Source: an uncultured Gammaproteobacteria bacterium (GTDB taxonomy: Bacteria > Pseudomonadota > Gammaproteobacteria > Steroidobacterales > Foliamicaceae). Taken from it: a DNA stretch of 64,000 bases. Both the position numbers and the translations under genes were made by a program. The notes below the pieces were generated by a model, which made no database searches, was not told the origin of the DNA, and saw only the letters and a program-made list of their open reading frames with translations. Positions within the stretch are counted from its first letter, which is position 1, and each line of letters opens with the position of its first letter. Below, one piece after another: positions 36,589 to 45,074 of this stretch. The stretch covers positions 1,980,212-2,044,211 of the forward strand of contig OX639965.1 of assembly GCA_951828235.1 (NCBI GenBank). Reading direction: 5' to 3'.

Positions 36589-38191
36589 TTTTGGCTCCCT
36601 TAACTGGGCGATCCTGGTCGCCTATCTTCTGGCCAACCTCGGGCTCGGATATGCCCTGAGCAAGCGGGTCGCGAGCGCCGAGGATTTCTTTCTCGGCCGC
36701 CGCTCGACGCCCTGGTGGGCAATCGGCATTTCTGTCGTCGCCACCTACGTTAGCGCTCTTTCGTTTCTTGGCGGTCCAGCCTGGGCCTACGAGCAAAGCC
36801 TCGCTGTTATCGCGATCCACCTCAACTATCCGATCGTTATTTTCCTGGTAGTCATTTTTTTTCTGCCCTTTTTCTTCAATAGCGGCGTTGCGTCAATCTA
36901 CGAGTACCAGGAGCGGCGGTTCGGGCCTTCCGCAAGATCCGTCATGTCCGGAATTTTTCTCATATCCCAGGGCTTGACTTCGGCTGCCATTCTCTATGGC
37001 ACCGCCCTGGTCATAGAGTTCATCACGGGAGTGGACGTGCTCTACGCCATATTCATCGTGACGCTTGTGGCCCTGATCTACACGATTATGGGTGGCATCG
37101 CGGCCGTCATCTGGACTGACGTCATCCAGGCGGGCGTGCTGCTCCTGGGCGCAGGAATCATCTTTTACGCATTGCTCACGGAACTTCCCCTGCCGCTTGT
37201 AGAAATGCTGAGCAAACTCAAATTGCAAGGCAAGACCAACGCACTGGACTTCTCCTTCGACTTTGCCAGGGAAGCGACCGTATGGTCGGGGGTCATCGCC
37301 ATGGCGCTGTACCACACAACGGTTTACGGCGCCAATCAGATGATGGTGCAGAGAACCCTGGCCGCAAAAAACATCGGCGATGCCAAGAAGGCCTACCTAA
37401 TGATGGGATTCGCCGCTTTTTTTATCTATTTCCTTTTCATGTTTCTGGGCGTGCTCTTTTACGGCTACTATGGCGGCGCCGAGTTTGAGAACAGCAACAC
37501 CATAATCCTGTCTTTTGCGTCCGATTACGCCTTGCCGGGGCTGATGGGGATCATCGCCGCCGCAGTAATCGCAGCAGCGATGTCAAGCTTGGATTCTTCG
37601 CTCAATTCCATGGCCACCGTATCCACTGTTGATTTCTATGAGCGTTTTTTCAAGCCTGGCCAAAGCAGCCTGCATTATCTGAAGATCTCGCGAGTCTTCA
37701 CTGTCCTCTGGGCAGCGGTGATCATCGTGCCCGCGATCGCTCTCTCACGCAGCGAAGGCTCCATCCTGCAGACCTTGAGTCAGCTCGGATCCTACTTCGT
37801 GGGTGCAAAACTGAGTATGTATGGCCTCGGGTTCTTTTCCAGGCATGCGTCGGAGAGGGGCGTTCTTGTTGGCGTGGTTGTCGGGTTCCTTGTGGTGTGG
37901 TGGGTGGCGGCATTCACGGACATTTCCTGGCCCTGGTATTGCCTGATTGGAGGCGTGGTCAATGTTGCTGTCTCATTGCCCGCGAGCCTGTTGCTTGACG
38001 GTCGGCAGGCAGAGTACTCGATATACACCGTGCGGGGTCAGCTGAGGCGGCACAAGGAGTTGGGCCTGCCTATGAAGGACGGCAATTGGTACCTCGTGCC
38101 CGGAAAGGTGGATTCGGTCTGTTACCTGCTGCTGGCCTTTTTTGTCTTCACTCTGCTGTTTCTCGCCCTCTTCGAGCGTTTGATACCCTAG
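36584..38191 (+). CDS. Sodium:solute symporter (SSS family) with probable ATT start
   Basis: SSS permeases use Na+ to take up sugars, carboxylates or amino acids across the inner membrane. Translation shows about 13 spans. The family N terminus SLNWAILVAYLLANLGLGYA, then EDFFLGRRSTPWWAIGIS, is encoded from 36596 onward, but the first ATG is only at 36944, inside span 4. In-frame TAA at 36563 leaves ATT at 36584 as the only near-cognate start that keeps the family N terminus. It overlaps the TonB receptor stop (ATTAG). Downstream features include AAVIAAAMSSLDSSLNSMATV, the Na2-site region. A T8 run (36855-36862 region) is a possible sequencing or slippage point but the frame stays open. Substrate unknown. 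Confidence 0.82.
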   Translation: MSFGSLNWAILVAYLLANLGLGYALSKRVASAEDFFLGRRSTPWWAIGISVVATYVSALSFLGGPAWAYEQSLAVIAIHLNYPIVIFLVVIFFLPFFFNSGVASIYEYQERRFGPSARSVMSGIFLISQGLTSAAILYGTALVIEFITGVDVLYAIFIVTLVALIYTIMGGIAAVIWTDVIQAGVLLLGAGIIFYALLTELPLPLVEMLSKLKLQGKTNALDFSFDFAREATVWSGVIAMALYHTTVYGANQMMVQRTLAAKNIGDAKKAYLMMGFAAFFIYFLFMFLGVLFYGYYGGAEFENSNTIILSFASDYALPGLMGIIAAAVIAAAMSSLDSSLNSMATVSTVDFYERFFKPGQSSLHYLKISRVFTVLWAAVIIVPAIALSRSEGSILQTLSQLGSYFVGAKLSMYGLGFFSRHASERGVLVGVVVGFLVVWWVAAFTDISWPWYCLIGGVVNVAVSLPASLLLDGRQAEYSIYTVRGQLRRHKELGLPMKDGNWYLVPGKVDSVCYLLLAFFVFTLLFLALFERLIP

Positions 38192-38218
38192 ATTCAGTAA
38201 GAAGAGGCGCGGCATTGC

Positions 38219-38842
38219 CTAATCACGCGGTTCGCTGTTATGCGGCCGTTCTCCGGCCGTCGGCCGCCAGGTGCGGTCATACGGCATGGCGTTTTCCGGA
38301 AAGCCGGGCGAGACCGACTTGCGGTAAAGGTGCTCCATGTAGGTCAGCGCGGCCCAGGCCAGCTCGGCGTAGTGAATGAACATCCAGCCTTCGGGCTTCT
38401 TGCGGAAGACCGCGTTTACCCGGTAGTCGTCGTTGATCGCCGGGCGGGTGCGCACCTTGAGGTCGAGCCGATTGTCCCATGTGGCGATGACGATGGAATC
38501 GGAAACCTGCCGCACTCGCAGCCGATAGGGGACGATGTTGACGCTTTCCATCAGCGAGCGGGCGAAGGCGGGCGGGTTGAAATAGCTGTGCAGGCCTTCC
38601 TTGCCCATGATCCAGCGGTCCCGTTCCTCGCCCAGGTAATACGGTGCTTCTTCGTCCGGGTCCCAGGAGTCCTGGATATCGACCCAGTCGCCCCGGTTGA
38701 ACTTGTCGGCCCATTCGAGCACGAGGTCCTCGATGGCGCCGGCCACTTCCGGCGGGGCGGTGGTTTCCTCGTGCAGGATGGACTGTGCGAAGAGACTTCC
38801 CGGAAGAAGCAAGGCCATGAGAATGAGCAATGGCGTTCTCAT
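38219..38842 (-). CDS. Secreted NTF2/SnoaL-like protein, copy A
   Basis: The 207-residue product has a Sec signal (TPLLILMALLLPGSLFAQ) and an NTF2-like domain: TAPPEVAGAIEDLVLEWADKFNRGDWVDIQDSW, then NAVFRKKPEGWMFIHYAELAWAALTYMEHLYRK. It is clearly paralogous to the upstream gene (shared TAPPEV, VNAVFR/ANAVFR, EGWxFIHYxE, YMExLYR). Catalysis cannot be assigned. The start overlaps the stop of copy B by 4 bp, so the two are co-translated. Confidence 0.8.
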   Translation of the reverse strand: MRTPLLILMALLLPGSLFAQSILHEETTAPPEVAGAIEDLVLEWADKFNRGDWVDIQDSWDPDEEAPYYLGEERDRWIMGKEGLHSYFNPPAFARSLMESVNIVPYRLRVRQVSDSIVIATWDNRLDLKVRTRPAINDDYRVNAVFRKKPEGWMFIHYAELAWAALTYMEHLYRKSVSPGFPENAMPYDRTWRPTAGERPHNSEPRD

Positions 38843-39558
38843 CGCTGCCGTGCCCCGTTGGACAGAAGGTCGAGGAACTCCTGGCTGACCTGGCTGCGAT
38901 ACAGCCGCTCCATGTACATGATGGCGGACATGGGAGCTTCACCGTAGTGAATGAACTTCCAGCCCTCGGCGGTGTTGCGGAACACCGCGTTGGCCTTGAA
39001 GTGCTCGCCCTTGGCCGCACCGAACCGGGGCTTGAACTGGAAATCCACGTACCAGATCGCCAGGGCCAGGTCGTCATCGATCAGGCGCGCCCGGATGCGG
39101 TCGGGGGTGTACATCATTTCCGCCAGCTCGCCTTCCGCGCGGTACTCGTAGTGGCTGGCCTCGATTTCCCGCAGTCCCGGCGGCGCCTCGTCGGGAACGC
39201 TTTTCTCGGGCATCGTGGGCTTGTTGGAGAAATAGCCGTCAAGTTCATCCCAGCCGACCAGCCAGTCCGGCTGATGCGCGAGGAGGACGTACGGTTCATC
39301 GTCCGGACTGAACAGGTCCTTCACCGTCGTCCATTTCGCTGCACGCCAGCGGTCCGCAAAGTCCGTCACCAGCGATTCAATGGCCGCAGTCACCTCCGGC
39401 GGCGCGGTGCTGCCAATGTCGAACTGCGGGTAGAAAGATTGGGCGTTACCGATGTAGTCCTTGCGGTCTTCGCCTTCGTAATGGGCCGGTTGCGCCAGTG
39501 CATTTGCGCCGACCATCAAACCGGCGCAGAAAACAAGGGAAAAAGCTCGCATGTCCAT
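38839..39558 (-). CDS. Secreted NTF2/SnoaL-like protein, copy B
   Basis: The 239-residue paralogue of the following gene, with a signal peptide (RAFSLVFCAGLMVGANALAQ) and an NTF2-like domain from about residue 45. Its core is STAPPEVTAAIESLVTDFADRWRAAKW and ANAVFRNTAEGWKFIHYGEAPMSAIMYMERLYRS. The start used is ATG 39558, preceded by GAGGTGG; a second ATG two codons later is also possible. Being exported in tandem, the pair probably forms a periplasmic homo- or hetero-oligomer (inference). Confidence 0.78.
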   Translation of the reverse strand: MDMRAFSLVFCAGLMVGANALAQPAHYEGEDRKDYIGNAQSFYPQFDIGSTAPPEVTAAIESLVTDFADRWRAAKWTTVKDLFSPDDEPYVLLAHQPDWLVGWDELDGYFSNKPTMPEKSVPDEAPPGLREIEASHYEYRAEGELAEMMYTPDRIRARLIDDDLALAIWYVDFQFKPRFGAAKGEHFKANAVFRNTAEGWKFIHYGEAPMSAIMYMERLYRSQVSQEFLDLLSNGARQR

Positions 39559-39697
39559 GACCACCTCACCGGTATTCTCGCCTCCTCCGGCCGCGCATTC
39601 AAGCATTCACTCTTGCAGGCGCTGGAAAGGAGCTCTGCGGCTTGTTAGGGTGGGCTGGCGCTCCAAAATATGCAACAAGAGGCAGGACTTGCCGGTT

Positions 39698-40873
39698 ATG
39701 TCGGTGCTGATAGTGGGTGGTGGAATCGGTGGTCTGGCCGCGGCCGTAGCGCTGCGCCGCGCAGGCATCAATGCCCGGGTATTCGAGCGTGCCCCGCAGA
39801 TTCGAGAGGTGGGCGCCGGGGTCACGGTCTGGTCGAACGCCGTCATCGCCCTGCGGCGCCTGGGGCTGGACGAGGAGGTTCTGTCGCTGGGTTCGGAAAT
39901 GCTCTGGATCAACGTGCTTTCCCCCAAAGGGGCGCCAATCTCTTCGATCGACCTGGAGGAAATCTCGCAGGCCTGCGGCGCGCCGTCCCTCGCTTTGCAT
40001 CGGGCCGATTTACAGCGGATGCTGCTTGACGCGCTGGATAGGGAACAGGTCCATACCGCGAAGGAGTGTGTCGGCGTCAAACAGGAGAAGGGCGGCGTAA
40101 CGCTTCGTTTCGCCGACGGCGCGGAGGCTCGGGGAAAGATCGCAATCGGCGCGGACGGTGTTCGTTCGGTAGTCCGAGAATCCTTGTTCGGCAGTCAGGA
40201 ACTTCGCTCTGCACGGTACTACTGCTATCGGGCATTAACCGCCACGCCCACGGTCACGAAGCACGAGGTCGTTTCGGTGCTGCTTCCCGGGATTCAGCTC
40301 GGCGTGTTTCCGGAGGTCAGGCCAGGAGAGGCCTATTGGTTCCTGTGCCGGAACAAGCCGGTCGATGCCATTGTCGCGGATGCCCAGTACGATCACATGG
40401 CGGTTCTTCGATCTGTCTCCGGGGAGCTGCCCACCGCACTCGGCGAGATGATCGTTGCCACCGACCCGGAGAGAATTCTTATCGACGAAGTGCTTGACCG
40501 ACCGCCGGGCAGGCGCTGGGGGCGCGATCGGATCAGCCTGATCGGCGATGCTGCCCATCCGATGGCCCCGACCTTCGGCCAGGGAGCCTGCATGGCCATC
40601 GAGGACGCAGTCGTACTTGCCCACAGCCTTCGGCGCGCCAGGAATCCCGTAGCCGGCTTGCGGGACTACGAGAACAGCAGGCGTCGGCGAACAGCGACGA
40701 TCAAGAGACTTTCGTGGCGGTACGGAAAGGTTTATCAATGGGAGCGACCTGCGTTGGTGAAGTGGCGAATACTCCTTGCCGCGTCACCCCTCGGCTCCTG
40801 GAACCTGCGTAGAATGCTGCGTCTAGCGTTGCGCTTCGACCCGCCTGAATTGGACGGGCAAGAAGTAAGCTAA
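39698..40873 (+). CDS. FAD-dependent aromatic-ring monooxygenase family protein
   Basis: A 391-residue group A flavoprotein hydroxylase. The FAD Rossmann motif VLIVGGGIGGLAAAVALRRAG is at the N terminus. The DG motif is IAIGADGVRSVVRE, and GDAAHPMAPTFGQGACMAIEDA binds the FAD ribityl and pyrophosphate. Family members hydroxylate salicylate, 3- or 6-hydroxybenzoates, nicotinates or related rings using NAD(P)H and O2. The specific substrate cannot be read. ATG 39698 begins the Rossmann strand directly. Confidence 0.87.
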   Translation: MSVLIVGGGIGGLAAAVALRRAGINARVFERAPQIREVGAGVTVWSNAVIALRRLGLDEEVLSLGSEMLWINVLSPKGAPISSIDLEEISQACGAPSLALHRADLQRMLLDALDREQVHTAKECVGVKQEKGGVTLRFADGAEARGKIAIGADGVRSVVRESLFGSQELRSARYYCYRALTATPTVTKHEVVSVLLPGIQLGVFPEVRPGEAYWFLCRNKPVDAIVADAQYDHMAVLRSVSGELPTALGEMIVATDPERILIDEVLDRPPGRRWGRDRISLIGDAAHPMAPTFGQGACMAIEDAVVLAHSLRRARNPVAGLRDYENSRRRRTATIKRLSWRYGKVYQWERPALVKWRILLAASPLGSWNLRRMLRLALRFDPPELDGQEVS

Positions 40874-40884
40874 TTCAATATTCG

Positions 40885-41784
40885 ATGATCGACCGCAATC
40901 CTGCTGACACGAGACGGACGATCTGGCAGCGGTACTACCGCCCGCCGTTCATCGGCGTGATTGCGTTTTTCGCCGTTTTGCTTGCCTTGCCGGTGGCGCA
41001 TTCCTTTGTCATCGTCGTGCGGGACCTCATCGGCTACGAGAACGCCGGCGGACTGTTTCTCGGCACCGGCGCCCTGGCCGCGGTTCTTCTGCTGATCGGC
41101 GTCAAGCGCAACGACGAAGTCAGCGGCACCCTGCTGGGGTTTGCCGCCGGGATGCTGATCTGGATCGGCTGGGCCTCCTATTCCTTCAAGTTCAACGAGG
41201 TTTCGCTGCAGCTGCCCATGCCGGAAGTGGGTCCCGGCGTGAAGTGGCCCGCGCATCTGCTCTACATCCAGGGGTCCTTCGGCATTTGCGTCGCGACGCT
41301 GCTCTTCTTCGTGTTCAACAAGAACAGCCGCTGCAATGCGTTTCACTGGATTCAGAAGATCGGCCGTCTCAACCTGGGCGAGCGGGAGCCGGGGAAAGCG
41401 CGAAATTTCTGCCGCATTACTTTTCTGGAAACCCTTTATGTGACCTGGTTCTTCTATGGCGCCTCGCTGTTTCTCGGCGACGCGCGCTTCCTGGGTTATG
41501 GCCATCCCGTGACCTACGGCATAGCCGCTGGCCTGGCGGTCTGGGGATGTTGGTTGCTGTGGCGGCTGATGAAATTCACGCGGGTGATGGCGGCCATTCG
41601 CTACGCGATTCCCACCAAGGCCATCTTCTGGATTCCCTTCGGTGAACTGGCGCCGCGCTACGGGTTTTACGACGAGGTCTGGCTCAAGCCGCTGGAGTAC
41701 TCGACGGCCATGTGGACCGTTCTTGTGGTCTTTGTCGTCGTTTTCCTGGCGACCGGTTTTCTGCCGCAACGCCGCCAGCACTGA
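40885..41784 (+). CDS. Polytopic membrane protein of unknown function
   Basis: The 299-residue product has about seven hydrophobic spans, for example IGVIAFFAVLLALPVAHSFV, GALAAVLLLIGV, ITFLETLYVTWFFYGASLFL and TAMWTVLVVFVVVFLATGFL. A cytoplasmic-type stretch is QKIGRLNLGEREPGKARN. I do not recognise the family. It starts 11 bp after the FAD monooxygenase and ends 13 bp before the degenerate SulP gene, so it may once have belonged to an anion-transport unit. Confidence 0.7.
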   Translation: MIDRNPADTRRTIWQRYYRPPFIGVIAFFAVLLALPVAHSFVIVVRDLIGYENAGGLFLGTGALAAVLLLIGVKRNDEVSGTLLGFAAGMLIWIGWASYSFKFNEVSLQLPMPEVGPGVKWPAHLLYIQGSFGICVATLLFFVFNKNSRCNAFHWIQKIGRLNLGEREPGKARNFCRITFLETLYVTWFFYGASLFLGDARFLGYGHPVTYGIAAGLAVWGCWLLWRLMKFTRVMAAIRYAIPTKAIFWIPFGELAPRYGFYDEVWLKPLEYSTAMWTVLVVFVVVFLATGFLPQRRQH

Positions 41785-41797
41785 TGGCCGGAATCAT

Positions 41798-42475
41798 ATG
41801 TTGAGCTACCTGCGTAACGAGTAGCGCCCGCCGTACGCGCGCGCTACTTTCTGGGCCGACCTGCGGGCCGGCGTCACGCTGTCCGCCATCGTCATGGCCG
41901 TAGGCTGGAAGCTGATGGATTTCTCGTTCCTGTTCAAGGTGCCTCGAATGGATGCGCGGCACTCGACTGTCATGCTCCTGATCATGGCAGTGACCATATT
42001 CGTCGATCCGCTCTTTGGCATCGTGTTCGGCGTCATCGCCGCGAACATGGTCAACGCCACGCAACTGCAATCGCTGGAGCTGGACAGCGTAATCTCGACA
42101 CCCCTTCTGGGCAGCACGTTCAGCGCCGAACGGACCGACGACTTTGAAGCGCGAATAGGCCTTCTGGCCTTTCGCGGCTCATTTACGGTGTCTTCCTCGC
42201 GCAAGCTGATCCGCCCGCTGGGCGCCGACATCCGCGATCACGAGGTCGTGATTATCGACCTTTCCGGCGCCGCCCATTTCGACGACAGCGCCGCCCACCT
42301 GCTGGCGCTGCTCATCGACCAGGCGAAGCGCACCGACACGAAAATCGTCGTTTTCGGTTTGGCGGAACGCATCCGCAGGACGCCATATGCTTTCGATGTC
42401 CTGGACCGCATTCCCGACGATCGAATTGTGGAGACAGAGCAGCAGGCCAGGGACCTGGCCTGGTCGCTGCTGTAA
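41798..42475 (+). pseudogene. SulP-family anion transporter remnant (nonsense plus internal deletion)
   Basis: One reading frame shows the typical SulP N terminus MLSYLRNE, then an in-frame TAG (41822-41824, where a Trp codon TGG would fit), then RPPYARATFWADLRAGVTLSAIVMAVGW. Without the roughly 350 residues of membrane domain it passes directly into the last transmembrane region (STVMLLIMAVTIFVDPLFGIVFGVIAANMV) and a C-terminal STAS domain (VVIIDLSGAAHFDDSAAHLLALLIDQA). Both ends of the family are present in the same frame while the core is lost. A 193-residue product from ATG 41894 could still be made and would be one span plus STAS. Confidence 0.82.
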
Positions 42476-42500
42476 AGGGAAGGAAGGTTCTTCTGTCCGA

Positions 42501-43616
42501 CTATTTCCGGGCGCAGACCATCAGGTTTCCGTAAACCGTATTCTCCGTTATGGAGTTGTCCAGGAAGCGTGGAATCCCTTCACCCAGCTGGACCTTGTCC
42601 CTGTCGAACCCCGCCTGTTCGCAGATCCCGACCATGTCCTCGTCCTGCAGCGCACCCATATAGGGTTCGTTGTTAAATCTTGCCATCCAGTCGCAATAGT
42701 ATTTTTCGAAGGGCTTGTCCGGCACGATGTTGTCCATGTGGATCATCAGGCCGCCGGGCGCCAGCAAGCGATGGCACTCCTTGTGGATGGCCCGGATCGC
42801 GCGGCGCGAGGTTTCGTGCAACAGCGCGTGAGACACGATGAGATCGAAACTCCCGTCGTCGAAGTTGGTGCGCTCCGCGTTCTGTTGGGAGAAATGGACT
42901 TCCTTGCCCATGGCGACCGCGCGGGCATGGCCATAGCGAAGGCAGGTGGCCGCCACGTCGATGGCGTGGATTTCCGCATCGGGGAAGTGATCGCAGTAAG
43001 GCAGGGTGGAGTGGCCCACCGTGCAGCCCATATCCAGGATCCGCCGCGGCCCGGCATCGCTGAATTGACCCTTCATCCAGGCGATGAGCGTCTGGCCCAT
43101 GCCATCCAGGTTGGGGCCCAGGCCGCCCATGGAATAGAGCCGGTAGGTGCGGTCGAATTCAGCCCCGGCGAAGACATCGTCTTCGCTCATTTCCTGCTGG
43201 TAACTTCCGGGTTTGCAGTGAACGTCCACGGCCGCCAGGTAAGGCGGCATTTCGACGCTTCCGTCGAGGGTCAGCGATCCCAGCGTGCCTCTGAATGACC
43301 TGGCCCTGTCGACGAGTTCCGGAAGCTGTCGTTCGATGCTGGGGCCTACCGTGTCATACAGAACTTCCTGCGTGGTTCGCATCATGGAACTCCACCACTT
43401 GTTGTGCGGCTCGTCCTCCAGGGCAGCGCGCAATTCATTGCGCGATGGACAGGACTGGTCCTGGCGTGGGGACAGGAGCTTGTCGGCAATGATCGCGTTG
43501 TTGCCGGCATGAAAATTGCGGGTGGCGAACACCCTTAAGGTTCTGATGAAACTCTGGGCCGACTGCTCGTCGTGGGTGGCTTCCGGAAACATGGCGTGGT
43601 CCGAGTTGTTGCGCAT
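42501..43616 (-). CDS. SAM-dependent methyltransferase (class I)
   Basis: The 371-residue protein has a C-terminal Rossmann methyltransferase domain: motif I ILDMGCTVGHST (about 193-204), acidic loop EIHAIDVAA, motif IV-like SFDLIVSHALLHETS and post-motif LLAPGGLMIHMDN. The N-terminal 180 residues are helical, without recognised domain, and may confer substrate specificity. GCTVG instead of GCGxG is a mild variant. It is convergent with the SulP remnant and divergent from the small gene at 43656. Small-molecule methylation is likely, but the substrate is unknown. Confidence 0.85.
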   Translation of the reverse strand: MRNNSDHAMFPEATHDEQSAQSFIRTLRVFATRNFHAGNNAIIADKLLSPRQDQSCPSRNELRAALEDEPHNKWWSSMMRTTQEVLYDTVGPSIERQLPELVDRARSFRGTLGSLTLDGSVEMPPYLAAVDVHCKPGSYQQEMSEDDVFAGAEFDRTYRLYSMGGLGPNLDGMGQTLIAWMKGQFSDAGPRRILDMGCTVGHSTLPYCDHFPDAEIHAIDVAATCLRYGHARAVAMGKEVHFSQQNAERTNFDDGSFDLIVSHALLHETSRRAIRAIHKECHRLLAPGGLMIHMDNIVPDKPFEKYYCDWMARFNNEPYMGALQDEDMVGICEQAGFDRDKVQLGEGIPRFLDNSITENTVYGNLMVCARK

Positions 43617-43655
43617 ATTTGCTCTCCGAAACGTGTCCTTGGCCCCGTCAGGGCC

Positions 43656-44039
43656 ATGGACCTATACTACCCCTCGAAAAACGCAGGAAACAACCCGGTC
43701 AATCGGGCAGGGGGACGTAAGCTGGCGGACGGGAACGGAAAACAGAGGCAACGGGTAGCCAAGGGGCGCAGGCCCTTTTTCCTGGACTCACCGGACTCCG
43801 ACAAGCTGTTGGCCATGATCGTGGCCCTGGTCGGAGAGGTATCTGTCGTCAAGGAACGGCTCGACACCCATGAACGGCTTGCGGCCCAGGGGAAAGTCGC
43901 CACGCCGGAAGAAATCGAAAACTACGCACCGGACGAAGCCGTGGAAGACGAACGGGAAGCCTGGCGCGCGGGCATGCTCGAGCGGGTCTTCCGCATCATT
44001 TCCGCCACCCGGGAAAAGCATGAACCTCCATCAGCATGA
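43656..44039 (+). CDS. Small conserved-looking protein, function unknown
   Basis: The 127-residue product has a basic N-terminal part and an acidic helical part: RRPFFLDSPDSDKLLAMIVALVGEVSVVKERLDTHERL, followed by EEIENYAPDEAVEDEREAW. The heptad-like Leu/Val spacing suggests a coiled coil. I do not recognise the family. The start is uncertain: ATG 43656 is followed closely by a TATACT box (43663-43668) with TTGGCC 18 bp upstream, so transcription could begin inside the assumed 5' end. Its stop overlaps the next gene's ATG (ATGA), which supports it being real. Confidence 0.6.
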   Translation: MDLYYPSKNAGNNPVNRAGGRKLADGNGKQRQRVAKGRRPFFLDSPDSDKLLAMIVALVGEVSVVKERLDTHERLAAQGKVATPEEIENYAPDEAVEDEREAWRAGMLERVFRIISATREKHEPPSA

Positions 44040-45046
44040 GAGTGCTGGTGTTCGTTTGCGCGTTTTGCGCAGCGGGTGTGGCGGTGAGTGAAGAGCAGTC
44101 CACTTTCGATTTCGCACCGGAGGAATCGACGCTGCAACCGTTCGCCCGTGGCGATGTGTTCATCGGTGCGACGCTGCTGAACGATCCCGATGACGATCAT
44201 GCCGGCCGCGGCCGTATCCTGCAGTTCGATGCCGACCTCAACCTCAAGGGCGTTCTCTGGATAGACGACACCTCCCACCTGGTCGGCGGTCTGACCTTCT
44301 CACCGGACGATACGCTTTGGGCGTTCGACAGCTTTGCCTGGCTGGTGGTGCGGGTGAAGCCCGATGGCACGCTGTTGCCGGCGAAGAGATTCGCCGACCG
44401 TCCCTTCGGCTCGGTGCAGTTTCTCGACAACGGGCATTTTGTCCTGATCGAGTATCTGAAGGGCAGCGCCCAGCCGGAACGGCTCACCACCCGTTATCCC
44501 TATCTGCCTGACGATCCGGACAGTGTCGGACATGGGGAAATCTACGAATACGACGCCGGGGAGACCGTGGTCCGCAGGCTTGTGCCCGAGGTGCACGGTG
44601 GCGTCAGCGGCAGTATGGGCGCCACCCACACCACGCTCGCTTCCGACGGCCGCACCCTGGTCTATACCTCCGAGACCGGCCCAAGGCTCATGCGTTTCGA
44701 CCTGCGAGCGGGCGCCCAGCTGGCCGATCTGATGACCTTGCCCGACGCGCCTCCCGGCGCACCGCCCGCCATGATGTTCGACGTGGAGCACTTGAAGGAC
44801 GACCGGTTTGTCCTGCCCCTCGGCACCAGGGTCATTGTGCTTGCGGAGTCCCGCGAGGAGGTCGCCGGTTTTCCCCTGGAGGGATTCGGGTGGGCGCTGG
44901 TTGCACCGGGCCTCAATGGAGAGACGGCCTATGCCGCCAACTGGTTCACCGGTGAGGTGGTCAGGCTTTCGCTGGAGGATGGAGACATCCTCGCCCGCGT
45001 GACCATCGCCCCCAAGTGCCTCGCCGGGATCGTCCAGTTTCATTGA
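44036..45046 (+). CDS. Secreted SMP-30/NHL-like beta-propeller protein
   Basis: The 336-residue protein starts with a signal peptide (LVFVCAFCAAGVAVSEE) and contains repeated blade-like patterns, for example GRILQFDADLNLKG, LTFSPDDTLWAFDS, VRVKPDGTLL and YAANWFTGEVVRLSLEDG. These match six-bladed propellers of the SMP-30/gluconolaconase or YncE type. Lactonase activity is possible but the metal-binding residues cannot be assigned with confidence. It is translationally coupled to the small protein upstream and convergent with the AAA ATPase gene. Confidence 0.72.
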   Translation: MRVLVFVCAFCAAGVAVSEEQSTFDFAPEESTLQPFARGDVFIGATLLNDPDDDHAGRGRILQFDADLNLKGVLWIDDTSHLVGGLTFSPDDTLWAFDSFAWLVVRVKPDGTLLPAKRFADRPFGSVQFLDNGHFVLIEYLKGSAQPERLTTRYPYLPDDPDSVGHGEIYEYDAGETVVRRLVPEVHGGVSGSMGATHTTLASDGRTLVYTSETGPRLMRFDLRAGAQLADLMTLPDAPPGAPPAMMFDVEHLKDDRFVLPLGTRVIVLAESREEVAGFPLEGFGWALVAPGLNGETAYAANWFTGEVVRLSLEDGDILARVTIAPKCLAGIVQFH

Positions 45047-45074
45047 CGATTGCGGCAAACCTCGTTCCGTCCCC

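Noticed and set aside
36850..36872. T-rich homopolymer in the symporter gene as a phase-variable switch
   Set aside because: The frame is open through it and the protein stays collinear with the family; a T8 run alone is weak evidence.
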